DNA of 64,000 nt from Planctomycetaceae bacterium. Its GTDB lineage: Bacteria; Planctomycetota; Planctomycetia; Pirellulales; Pirellulaceae. A program made the translations under genes and the position numbers. Shown here piece by piece: positions 48,903 through 56,723 of the stretch. Numbering within the stretch: the first letter of the stretch is position 1; the number at the start of each line of letters is the position of its first letter. The notes beneath the pieces were generated by a model. The model was not told the DNA's origin and did not search any database. It saw only the letters and a program-made list of their open reading frames with translations. The stretch spans positions 16,126-80,125 of the forward strand of contig PBOG01000064.1 of assembly GCA_002724245.1 (NCBI GenBank), read 5' to 3'.

Positions 48903-49054
48903 CTCTGCTCGCCTATGACAGTGCAACCTCCACCATAGCCGGCAAGGTCAGTCCCGTAAACGGGTTTGCTCAATTTCGCGGCGGAGATCAGACTGCCTGC
49001 CCTGCCTCAAGAACTTCACCTCTACCAGCATTCCATATCAGCGGTGACGGATCG

Positions 49055-49750
49055 ATGAATTACCGGCGATGGCTGATCACCGTATTCCTCGCCTGGGGTG
49101 CCACGGTCCCCGGACCCGCGCAGATTACGCGAACGACAAACCGGCCCGAAAAGGAATCCCGCGCTCGACCAAGACGGTATCAGGAAGGTCCCCTGACAGC
49201 CCGTGATTTTCGTGGCAAAGTCCCACGGGACGCGGATGGCAAAGCGAATCCACTGCTGGCTTTCACGAAAACTGACTTTCGCTATGACTGGAAATCAACC
49301 TTTACGCGCCGCAACAGAAAACACTACCTCGTGGCGACAGAAATCGACCTCTACAGTGTGATGTTGCCTCAACATTCCTGGAACTGCACCCCACGAGATC
49401 GCCAACTTCTGGACCATGAACAGGGACACTTCGACATCACTGAAGCACAGATCCGCAAAGCGATCCTGCAGCTTAAAGCCCCATCATCGCGCAGACTGTT
49501 TCGGTCCAGTGGAAATAGTCGCACGCGGGCAGTGCAGCGATTTGAAGAAAATCTTACCCGCTTTCTTGAGCCCTTTGTCACGGCCAGCCGCAAGCATCAC
49601 CAACACTATGACAAGACCACCAGGCACGGCAGGATTCGATCGGCCCAAGAGCACGAGCGAAAGAAACAGAAACTTGAATTACAACGCCTTGCCCAACAAA
49701 TACGCTCCCGGGCCCCCTCATCAAACCGATCCCTGACGTCACCTGAATAA
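49055..49750 (+). CDS. Secreted HExxH protein, DUF922-like putative protease
   Basis: I chose ATG 49055 because a signal peptide follows directly (MNYRRWLITVFLAWGATVPG); the longer frame would overlap the divergent ketosynthase gene. The 231-residue product has HEQGHFDITE (121-130), giving HExxH with a downstream Glu130, the pattern of the DUF922 family of predicted secreted zinc proteases. Upstream, TEIDLYSVMLPQHSW also fits that family. The last 60 residues are rich in Lys, Arg and Gln and probably form a basic helix or coil. Proteolytic activity is predicted from the family only. Confidence 0.7.
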   Translation: MNYRRWLITVFLAWGATVPGPAQITRTTNRPEKESRARPRRYQEGPLTARDFRGKVPRDADGKANPLLAFTKTDFRYDWKSTFTRRNRKHYLVATEIDLYSVMLPQHSWNCTPRDRQLLDHEQGHFDITEAQIRKAILQLKAPSSRRLFRSSGNSRTRAVQRFEENLTRFLEPFVTASRKHHQHYDKTTRHGRIRSAQEHERKKQKLELQRLAQQIRSRAPSSNRSLTSPE

Positions 49751-49813
49751 CCTGCCTCACTAATCCGTTTCGCTGCCCAGCAAGACACGCACCTCATCAC
49801 GACAGGTAGTCCG

Positions 49814-50779
49814 ATGGCCGACATCATCATCAGTGAGGAAATCGATGGCGCAGCGATCGACGCCCTGGGAAACCACTACGAGTTATGCCGGCGACGACAG
49901 CTCTGGAATTCTGCCGATGAACTGCAAACGGAGCTCCAGACAGCTCGTGCACTGATCGTGAGAAATCAGACTTGTGTTACGTCCAGTCTTTTGTCTGGCG
50001 CACCGCAACTCGAAATTATTGCCCGTGCCGGTGTGGGCCTCGACAACATCGATGTCGAGACCGCATCGCGACTTGGAATCGTCGTCACGTCAACACCAAC
50101 TGCAAACTCCATTGCAGTAGCAGAATTAACACTGGGCCTGATGTTTGCTCTGGCGCGACACCTGATTCCGGCTCATACCGCCACAGCACAAGGCACATGG
50201 CAACGTCAGAAGTTTACGGGAATTGAGCTTGCAGGCCGAACCCTTGGCATCGTCGGCTTCGGTCGAATTGGCAGACTCCTCGCAATCCGCGCCCGAGCCT
50301 GCGGCATGCACATTGCAGTACATGATCCAGTCCTGACCCAAACCGCGTCTGAAATCCAAGCCCACCAGGCAGAATGGCTGCCGTTTGAATCCCTGCTGTC
50401 GGCAGCTGACGTGATCAGTTGCCATGTCCCGCTAACCGCAGACACACATCATCTCTTCGACTACGAGCAGTTTGTCGCCATGCGCCAAACCGGATTTTTC
50501 ATCAACACTTCGCGTGGCGGTGTTGTCTGCGAGACCGGTCTCGCCCAGGCACTGCAAGAGGGGCGTCTGGCCGGCGCCGCACTCGATGTCCGGGAAACTG
50601 AACCACCTGGGCAAGGGCCACTAGAGGGCCAGGAGAATGTCATCCTTACGCCGCACATCGGCGCATTCACCCAAGCAGCCCAGCAACGTGTCGTCGAATC
50701 TGTTGCGCGCGACGTACAGTTGGTCCTCACAGGCCAACCTGCAGCCGAATATGTCAATTTCGACCGACCACGCAGATAA
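49814..50779 (+). CDS. D-isomer specific 2-hydroxyacid dehydrogenase (PGDH-like)
   Basis: A 321-residue NAD-dependent dehydrogenase. Signatures: RAGVGLDNIDVETASRLGI, the Rossmann motif LGIVGFGRIGRLLA, FINTSRGGVVCE with catalytic Arg nearby, AALDVRETEPP with Glu, and ILTPHIGAFT with the catalytic His. The short form lacks the ACT and intervening domains of full SerA, so 3-phosphoglycerate, glyoxylate/hydroxypyruvate or other 2-hydroxyacids are all possible substrates. AGG 7 bases before the ATG supports the start. It follows the HExxH gene by 63 bases and is convergent with the sugar isomerase gene. Confidence 0.88.
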   Translation: MADIIISEEIDGAAIDALGNHYELCRRRQLWNSADELQTELQTARALIVRNQTCVTSSLLSGAPQLEIIARAGVGLDNIDVETASRLGIVVTSTPTANSIAVAELTLGLMFALARHLIPAHTATAQGTWQRQKFTGIELAGRTLGIVGFGRIGRLLAIRARACGMHIAVHDPVLTQTASEIQAHQAEWLPFESLLSAADVISCHVPLTADTHHLFDYEQFVAMRQTGFFINTSRGGVVCETGLAQALQEGRLAGAALDVRETEPPGQGPLEGQENVILTPHIGAFTQAAQQRVVESVARDVQLVLTGQPAAEYVNFDRPRR

Positions 50780-50856
50780 ACCCGTCACGGAGTCGAGAAA
50801 CCACAAAACGCTGGTTGAATTCCCGCAACAGACGACATCGACCAGCCAAAGGCGGT

Positions 50857-51849
50857 TTACTCGGAACTTGCGGCAGTCGTCTGTTCTGCGGTCGCAGCGT
50901 CGCCGTCTGGCGTTGCACCTTCTTCGCCGGCAGCCGACTCAGTCATTGCGTCTTCGAGATCGGCTGATTCTTCCGTACGCCCAAAGCGAGACAATCCTGC
51001 AGCTTCCCAGATAGAGTCCAAGGCGGCAGTCGCACGTTGCACTGTCTTGTCGCGAGTCCGGTTACGAAAGCGACTTGGGTAGGGGAATAAGCTCACCGGT
51101 CCTTCGTAGCCGATAGCTGCCAGCGCCCGCACGATTGCCGCACAATCCACCAGCCCCCCTTCACCCGGAGCAACGCGCTGGGAATCATCGATCGTCGCCA
51201 GATTCACGTCATCCGGAATATCAGCCAGTCGCACCGAGACAATCTGCTCTGGTTTCAGCTCCGCGAGTTGGTCCGCTCCACCGCCTCCCACGTGCCAGTG
51301 CCAACTGTCCAACACAATCCCGACGTTTTCTGCGGACACCGTCTTGATGAGCGTCAACAACGGTTCCACCTGGAAAACAAACTCGTATTCTTTGCCTTCA
51401 CGGTGTGACGGTGCCGATTCAAACGTGAGGCCTAACCGAATGTCATGCTGTGCGAGGATTTCGGCCATCTCCGCAAGTCGTTCGCGGTGGAGCTCAAAAT
51501 TCTCCTGGTAGGGCATACTCGCACTAGCCGCAACAACTGTCGTCACACAACCCTGCGCACCAACCATCGCCGCCATTTCAGCGACTTGCGGCAACTTTGC
51601 CAGGTCGGCCTTGTAGGTTGCCTCGTCATCGGCCCAGACCACGGGAAGATCAAATCCACCGATACGCAGTAACTTCTGCGCGCTCAGCAAGAAGCGGGTA
51701 GCGTGCTCAACGCCTTTGGACTCGGAACGGCCAATCATATCCTGGATATCGATGTCGATACCACGAAATCCATAGGTCAAAGCCAGTTCAATCAATTCAC
51801 TCTGGCGACCGGAAATACCCAGCGTCCAGGAATTCAGGTTCTTGTACAT
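50857..51849 (-). CDS. Sugar phosphate isomerase/epimerase (AP endonuclease 2 TIM-barrel type) with acidic tail
   Basis: A 330-residue protein. The first 270 residues are a xylose-isomerase-like TIM barrel: FRGIDIDIQDM, LGLTFESAPSHREG, VGIVLDSWHWHVGGGG with Asp and His metal ligands, and ALAAIGYEGPVSLFPYPS. The last 45 residues are low complexity and acidic (Glu, Ala, Thr), an unusual extension for this family. Members act on sugars, inositols or hydroxypyruvate; the substrate is not identifiable. GGAG lies 5 bases before the ATG. Cytoplasmic. Confidence 0.85.
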   Translation of the reverse strand: MYKNLNSWTLGISGRQSELIELALTYGFRGIDIDIQDMIGRSESKGVEHATRFLLSAQKLLRIGGFDLPVVWADDEATYKADLAKLPQVAEMAAMVGAQGCVTTVVAASASMPYQENFELHRERLAEMAEILAQHDIRLGLTFESAPSHREGKEYEFVFQVEPLLTLIKTVSAENVGIVLDSWHWHVGGGGADQLAELKPEQIVSVRLADIPDDVNLATIDDSQRVAPGEGGLVDCAAIVRALAAIGYEGPVSLFPYPSRFRNRTRDKTVQRATAALDSIWEAAGLSRFGRTEESADLEDAMTESAAGEEGATPDGDAATAEQTTAASSE

Positions 51850-52090
51850 ACCATCTCCGCTGCAAATCGACGTCTTCGGCGAGGCGACCGGTCGCCCAGT
51901 TCCAAGTCATATGCGTGCCGGACAGAAACGCCCGGGCAAGGTCCCGAAGTATGGCAGATTCGCGCGGTCCGGCAAAGGGGAGTGCCCAGGCAAACTCGAG
52001 ACACCGCTGCCCACGGACCCGAAATACCACCCGTACCGCGGGCGCCCCCCACTGCTCGCTGGTCGACGGACTCCCAATCCCGTACAACAA
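51797..52090 (-). CDS. Possible small unannotated gene, start uncertain
   Basis: Between the divergent sugar isomerase and folD genes a minus-strand frame reads smoothly for about 95 codons (…RVRGQRCLEFAWALPF…, …HMTWNWATGRLAEDV…) with plausible protein composition. It lacks a good ATG outside folD (only TTG at 52087-52090), and its end overlaps the isomerase start by 53 bases. It could be a small protein, a remnant of a longer gene, or chance. Confidence 0.2.
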   Translation of the reverse strand: MLYGIGSPSTSEQWGAPAVRVVFRVRGQRCLEFAWALPFAGPRESAILRDLARAFLSGTHMTWNWATGRLAEDVDLQRRWYVQEPEFLDAGYFRSPE

Positions 52091-52140
52091 TGGGAATGTA
52101 CGGAGGCAAATGAACACGGAAAAGTTCGAAGGGGATGCCA

Positions 52141-53031
52141 ATGGCGGCACGAATCATGGATGGCAAGGGCATCTCCGCGGAAATCCGAGGGGAACTGGCG
52201 AGTTCCGTAACGGCGCATCTGGAGGCTGGGCATTCCAGGCCCTGCCTGGCTGCTATTCTGGTCGGTGAGGATGCCGCCAGTCAGGTTTACGTACGCAACA
52301 AACAGCGTGCTTGCGAGCAGGTTGGGATCGACAGCCAACTTCACCGTCTGGCTGACACAACCAGCCAAGATGAGTTAATGCGACTCGTCGACGACCTGAA
52401 CCAGAACGGCCAGGTACACGGAATCCTCATTCAGCTGCCACTGCCACCGCAGATTGACGCAACGCAAGTTTTGGACGCAGTGTCGCCGCTCAAGGACGTC
52501 GATGCATTTCATCCGGCGAATGTGGGGCTGTTATCCCAGGGACGGCCGCGATTCCTGCCATGCACCCCACACGGCGTCCAACAACTGTTGCATCGTTGCG
52601 AGGTAAGTACTGCTGGCAAGCACGCTGTAGTGGTCGGCCGCAGTGACATTGTTGGCAAACCAATGGCGATGCTGCTGGCAGCGCGTAATTCAACCTGTGG
52701 ACCAGATGTAGCTAATGCAACCGTGACGGTCTGTCATAGCCGCACTGCGGATCTGGCCGACATCACCCGTCAGGCTGACTTACTGGTCGCCGCGATCGGC
52801 CGTCCGCTGGCTATTACCGCAGACATGGTCAAACCGGGCGCGGTCGTCGTTGATGTCGGCATTAATCGCACCGCCGACGGACTTGTCGGTGACGTCGATT
52901 TCGCCACCGTACGTGAAGTGGCCGGACAGATCACACCCGTCCCCGGTGGCGTCGGTCCGTTGACCGTCGCGATGTTACTTTTGAACACCCTCACGGCGGC
53001 CCAACAGCAGGCTGGCGTCAGCACCCGCTAG
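52141..53031 (+). CDS. folD: Bifunctional methylenetetrahydrofolate dehydrogenase / methenyl-THF cyclohydrolase
   Basis: A 296-residue enzyme of one-carbon metabolism, interconverting 5,10-methylene-, 5,10-methenyl- and 10-formyl-THF. I chose ATG 52141 rather than 52135: AAGGGG is 6 bases before 52141 but touches 52135. Key elements: Tyr50 and the catalytic Lys54 in QVYVRNKQ, the substrate loop QLPLPPQID, PLKDVDAFHP with the conserved Asp, the NADP-binding VVVGRSDIVGKPMAMLL, and the C-terminal TPVPGGVGPLTVAML. All conserved sites are intact. The product length is normal. QueA follows 220 bases later. Confidence 0.96.
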   Translation: MAARIMDGKGISAEIRGELASSVTAHLEAGHSRPCLAAILVGEDAASQVYVRNKQRACEQVGIDSQLHRLADTTSQDELMRLVDDLNQNGQVHGILIQLPLPPQIDATQVLDAVSPLKDVDAFHPANVGLLSQGRPRFLPCTPHGVQQLLHRCEVSTAGKHAVVVGRSDIVGKPMAMLLAARNSTCGPDVANATVTVCHSRTADLADITRQADLLVAAIGRPLAITADMVKPGAVVVDVGINRTADGLVGDVDFATVREVAGQITPVPGGVGPLTVAMLLLNTLTAAQQQAGVSTR

Positions 53032-53251
53032 CCCTCTTAGCAAACGACCAGGCCTCATCGCGACACAGTGCCTGCGGTCAACCAGAAATCGAGATTGGGC
53101 CGCACCGCTTAATTTGTCATCTGCCCTGAGCTGCCTCACTACGGTACACTCACCTGACTCTCGCGGGTCGGTTTAGTCTCTTTCCGACACCTGGTCCCGG
53201 CACCTGGTCGATTGAAACGCAGTATTCCCCATCTTGGATGCGCAGCTTCGC

Positions 53252-54298
53252 ATGTCTGAACTCGATCGTTACGACTACCAGCTCCCACCGGAACTGATCG
53301 CACAAGAACCGCTCGCATGCCGGAGCGATGCACGCTTAATGGTGATCGACCGTGCCAGGCAAACTATCGACCATGTACACGTGCGAGATCTCCCTGACCT
53401 GCTGCGTCCTGCCGACGTGCTAGTCCTTAACAACACGCGAGTCCTGCCCGCCCGCCTGATCGGAACCCGAACGCGCACAGGTGGGCGATGGACAGGACTT
53501 TTCCTGGAAACGGATGGGCGAGACGTGTGGAAAATCATGTCTCGCACACGTGGAAAACTACAGATCGGAGAAACCGTCACATTGCATGCACGGGAGTCAG
53601 GAGAGACATTGAACCTGGATTTACTGCACCCACTGGAGGATGGTCTCTGGGCAGTGCGGCCCGACTCGTCGACTCCCCTGGTAGAACTGCTAGACAAATT
53701 CGGACGGGTCCCATTGCCGCCCTACATCCGCGGCGGCAACATGGTAGACACCGACCACCAGACCTACCAGACCGTGTTCGCCAGTGAACCAGGCGCGGTC
53801 GCGGCCCCCACAGCCGGACTCCACTTTACGGCACCCCTGCTGGAACAAATCGCATCCCGTGGAATCGGCCTCGCCGAGATCACACTACACGTCGGCCTGG
53901 GGACCTTTCGACCGCTTCAAAGCGAAACGCTCGCCGAACACCACATGCATCGGGAATCTGGCGAGATCGACGAAACGACGTGTCAACTTCTCAACGATCG
54001 CCGCCGGGCAGGGGGACGTGTGATTGCCGTGGGCACGACCAGTGTACGCGTCCTGGAAACCGCTTCTCAAAGTGGCCAACTACAGCCCTGGGCGGACGCG
54101 ACCGATCTGTTCATCCGCCCCCCCTACACGTTCCAGTTTACGGATGCGTTATTCACCAATTTCCACCTGCCGCGCAGCACACTGCTGATCCTGGTGAAAA
54201 CACTAGGCGGAGATGCCTTAATTCACGAAGCCTACCAGCAAGCCATCGCCGAACGCTACCGTTTCTACAGTTACGGCGACGCCATGCTCATTCTGTGA
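53252..54298 (+). CDS. queA: tRNA preQ1(34) S-adenosylmethionine ribosyltransferase-isomerase
   Basis: A 348-residue enzyme that transfers and isomerises the ribosyl group of SAM onto preQ1 at the tRNA wobble position, giving epoxyqueuosine. I chose ATG 53252, whose product begins MSELDRYDYQLPPELIAQEPL as in the family; an in-frame ATG at 53234 adds six residues. Typical blocks: VLNNTRVLPARLIG, VPLPPYIRGG, DHQTYQTVFASEPGAVAAPTAGLHFT and FHLPRSTLLILVKTLGG. All are intact. Other queuosine genes are not in the window. Confidence 0.96.
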   Translation: MSELDRYDYQLPPELIAQEPLACRSDARLMVIDRARQTIDHVHVRDLPDLLRPADVLVLNNTRVLPARLIGTRTRTGGRWTGLFLETDGRDVWKIMSRTRGKLQIGETVTLHARESGETLNLDLLHPLEDGLWAVRPDSSTPLVELLDKFGRVPLPPYIRGGNMVDTDHQTYQTVFASEPGAVAAPTAGLHFTAPLLEQIASRGIGLAEITLHVGLGTFRPLQSETLAEHHMHRESGEIDETTCQLLNDRRRAGGRVIAVGTTSVRVLETASQSGQLQPWADATDLFIRPPYTFQFTDALFTNFHLPRSTLLILVKTLGGDALIHEAYQQAIAERYRFYSYGDAMLIL

Positions 54299-54321
54299 AC
54301 GGGCCAGCCTGACGACGCTGG

Positions 54322-54355
54322 CGTGGTCAGGTGGTACCGCCACGTCTAGACCACG
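54322..54355. terminator. Nested hairpin between convergent queA and Gfo/Idh/MocA genes
   Basis: CGTGGTC (54322-54328) pairs with GACCACG (54349-54355); inside it GTGG (54331-54334) pairs with CCAC (54340-54343). It overlaps the last codons of the minus-strand gene. With no T run it is only a terminator-like structure serving both directions. Confidence 0.4.
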
Positions 54356-55617
54356 ATTGCAAATGCTTCTCGTTGTTTCCGAGACAGCATGGACGAGGCC
54401 TGTTCGTCACCGACAAAATCCTCTTTGACTGGGTCCCAATCTAGTTTCCTGTCCAACGCCATCGCAATATTTGCCAGGTGACAAACGCTTACGGAGCGAT
54501 GATGGGAAAAGCAGTCGGAGATCGGTTGGTTTCGACTTTTCACACAATCAAAGAAGTTCTGCATGTGTGGAACAACCTTTCCACCGTAGAGCTTTTCGAC
54601 TTCCTGGTTCAGCCAGTCGGTGTCTTCTTTACTCGCCATAATCTCCTCAACCGGCTTGCCCGAAAGCCCCCCTCGATTCACACGAATCCGTCCCTTCTCC
54701 CCTTCGATGATCAACTCATTCCGTCCGCTATTGAGTACGATCTCATGACCGTTCGCAAATTTCATCGTGGTATCAAACGAATGCGCGACGTTGTAGCAGT
54801 CCGGCTCCTTATTGAATTCCCCTTTCCCCTCAACAGAAACCGGCCCCGTCTTTTCCATTCCCAGGGCCCACATGGCGATGTCTGTGTGATGCACTCCCCA
54901 ATCGGTTACCTGCCCTCCCGAGTACTCCTGCCACCAACGAAACTGATAGTGGGTCCGCTCCTTGATATAGGGAGTCATCGGAGCCTGTCCAAGCCATAAA
55001 TTCCAATCCAGGTGTGCCGGCGGATCTGATTCAGTAAACGGGCCACCCTTTTGTGCCCGCCCCACCGAAGAAATCGCCTTGAGTTTTTCACCAAGACGCC
55101 CGCTGCGGGCAATCACAACCGCTTTCAAGAATCGGCTCGCATACTCGCTACGCTGCTGGGTACCGACCTGCAAAATCCGTCCTGTCTGCTTGACGGCTTT
55201 CTGTGCCAGTTTTCCCTCATCAACCGTTAGCGTCAACGGCTTTTCACAATAGACATCTTTCCCCGCCTGCATGGCTTCGATGGCGATCTTGACATGCCAG
55301 TGATCGGGGGTCCCAATCGTGATGACATCGATGTCCTTTCGGTCGAGTACCTGACGGTAATCCTGATACACATCACAGCCAAACGGTTTGGCAAAGCCCA
55401 TGGCTCGGTTCTTGTCGGCATCACAGCAAGCCACCATCTGCCCCAGACGGGCTGCCTGTCGCCCAATCCCCGAACCGCGGCCCCCGACACCAATCGAAGC
55501 GACCTGCAGCTTGTCCTGTTCTGCCGCCGCGCGTGCCGCACTGGTCCACAAGTACGGTACCGTTACTGCCGGCGCTACGGCGGCGGCCTTCAGAAATTCG
55601 CGACGTTGGGTCGTCAT
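54346..55617 (-). CDS. Gfo/Idh/MocA family oxidoreductase, Tat-exported
   Basis: A 423-residue protein with a Tat signal (RREFLKAAA, 5-13). The Rossmann domain begins VASIGVGGRGSGIG, and TPDHWHVKIAIEAMQAGKDVYCEKPLTLT contains the conserved EKP motif with the catalytic Lys. The C-terminal domain has WGVHHTDIAMWALG with the His expected in the active site. These enzymes use tightly bound or free NAD(P) on sugars or inositols; planctomycetes export many of them. The cofactor loop lies in the mature protein, so it is probably folded before export. AAGGA 7 bases before the ATG. Substrate unknown. Confidence 0.9.
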   Translation of the reverse strand: MTTQRREFLKAAAVAPAVTVPYLWTSAARAAAEQDKLQVASIGVGGRGSGIGRQAARLGQMVACCDADKNRAMGFAKPFGCDVYQDYRQVLDRKDIDVITIGTPDHWHVKIAIEAMQAGKDVYCEKPLTLTVDEGKLAQKAVKQTGRILQVGTQQRSEYASRFLKAVVIARSGRLGEKLKAISSVGRAQKGGPFTESDPPAHLDWNLWLGQAPMTPYIKERTHYQFRWWQEYSGGQVTDWGVHHTDIAMWALGMEKTGPVSVEGKGEFNKEPDCYNVAHSFDTTMKFANGHEIVLNSGRNELIIEGEKGRIRVNRGGLSGKPVEEIMASKEDTDWLNQEVEKLYGGKVVPHMQNFFDCVKSRNQPISDCFSHHRSVSVCHLANIAMALDRKLDWDPVKEDFVGDEQASSMLSRKQREAFAIVV

Positions 55618-55973
55618 AACAAGATCCTTCTGTATTGAGTTCCAGTGCTTGAGCTATGTCAGGATGCCGCCCAACTTCCGCGTCAAATCACTGGACGGCC
55701 GCTGCCAGGTAAACCGGGTACGCGAGCCTAAAGCATAACCGACCCGCAGCGGAAAAACACGTCTTCGGATTGCGCCACCCAAATACCTGGCGTGGCTCCG
55801 CAGCGTTTCGCCTCGGCAGCGTTTCGCCTCGGCAGCGTTTCGCCTCGATGGTACAACGACTCTCCAGTAAACCACGGCCCGCGATTGGACACCCAGCAGA
55901 CGAGATGATAGGGTGCCATTGTTGTCAAATACGAGTCGTCGCACCCCTACCTGCGACCCTGGGAGATCGAACC
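55618..55973. other. Divergent region between Gfo/Idh/MocA and peroxiredoxin genes
   Basis: 356 bases with no convincing gene. They contain a three-copy 16-base tandem repeat (55801-55848). Longer frames that start here continue into the peroxiredoxin gene but have no homology to its N-terminus. Confidence 0.5.
55801..55848. repeat. Three tandem copies of a 16-base repeat
   Basis: The unit is cagcgtttcgcctcgg: copies at 55801-55816, 55817-55832 and 55833-55848, the last with A for the final G. It lies 126 bases upstream of the peroxiredoxin start. It could be a slippage product or a set of protein-binding sites. Confidence 0.9.
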
Positions 55974-56573
55974 ATGCGAAAATTGATGCTTACTTGTGTG
56001 TTGGGACTGATTCTGTCAGCCGGCGGATACGACGCCAATGCGGCAGATTTGAAAGTTGGCGATCCCGCGCCCGAATTCACGCTTAAAGGAAGCGATGGGA
56101 AAACCTACAAGCTCTCGTCGTTCAAAGGCAAACAGGCCGTTGTACTCGCCTGGTTTCCCAAAGCATTTACCGGTGGCTGAACGCGTCAGTGCAGTTCGCT
56201 GCGTGTCAGCGAAGTCAAAGAGGCTTTCAGTATCGAGTTGCTTGGTGGACGCAAACTGGAAATCGCTGCTGCCAAAGGCTCAGGACTCGACAAATTTGAT
56301 GTAAGTTTCTTCACCGCCAGCTGTGATACCGTAAAAACCAATCCCCGGTACGCCAAGGAGCTCAAGCTGGACTATCCGATCTTGAGCGACCCTAAAAAGA
56401 ACGTCGCCAAGTCATACGGCGTGGTTCATGACAAACGCACGGTTCCAGAACGCTGGACTTTCTACGTCGGCAAGGACGGAACGATTAAACACATTGAAAA
56501 GAAAGTCAATGCCGGTAAGCACGCCGACCAAATCGTTACCACGTTGAAGAAACTCGGGGTTTCCCAGCGTTAG
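55974..56573 (+). CDS. Secreted peroxiredoxin, probable selenoprotein (in-frame UGA at catalytic position)
   Basis: Read through the TGA at 56178-56180, this is one 199-residue AhpC/TSA-type peroxiredoxin. A signal peptide (1-23, cleavage near DANAADL) is followed by [15 protein letters not shown] and [15 protein letters not shown], where the codon for the peroxidatic Cys is TGA (residue 69) and Cys73 is a possible resolving residue. The frame then continues to LDYPILSDP and [14 protein letters not shown], completing the fold. Standard gene finders would report two fragments or a pseudogene. A bacterial SECIS-like hairpin lies just downstream. Selenocysteine would raise peroxidase reactivity. 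ATG 55974 has GGGAG 8 bases upstream. Selenocysteine machinery must exist in the genome; it is not in this window. Confidence 0.85.
56178..56213 (+). promoter_or_regulatory. UGA codon and bacterial SECIS-like hairpin
   Basis: After the UGA (56178-56180), TTCGCTG (56195-56201) pairs perfectly with CAGCGAA (56207-56213) around the loop CGTGT. The loop starts 21 bases after the UGA and has G as its second base. This fits the bacterial SECIS rules as I know them (loop 16-37 nt from UGA, G among the first two loop bases). Confidence 0.75.
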
Positions 56574-56723
56574 TCCCAGCCACCGCTGATTGGTTGCAAC
56601 TCCTCGACGTGGCGTAATCCTGACTGCAGTCGGCAGGATTGCCGCCACTGTTTCCGTGGCGTCACATGGCACGACACGCTCATGCGACGTCACGGAGCAC
56701 GTCTTTTCAAAACAGGTCATCGC

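Noticed and set aside
48872-49054. Long N-terminal extension of the HExxH protein
   Set aside because: It would overlap the divergent ketosynthase start, and the signal peptide begins cleanly at 49055.
52081-52140. THF riboswitch before folD
   Set aside because: The leader is short and shows no paired elements of that type; only a Shine-Dalgarno sequence is evident.
55801-55848. Repeat as a CRISPR array
   Set aside because: The 16-base units are directly abutting with no spacers, and no cas genes are present.
55770-56180. 136-residue frame ending at the TGA as a complete gene
   Set aside because: Its first 68 residues have no link to the peroxiredoxin fold, and the end falls in the middle of the active site. 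The ATG at 55974 with a signal peptide and read-through explains the region better.
55974-56573. Peroxiredoxin as a pseudogene
   Set aside because: Only one interruption, at the catalytic codon, with no frameshift and a SECIS-like hairpin. Still the main alternative if the genome lacks Sec machinery.
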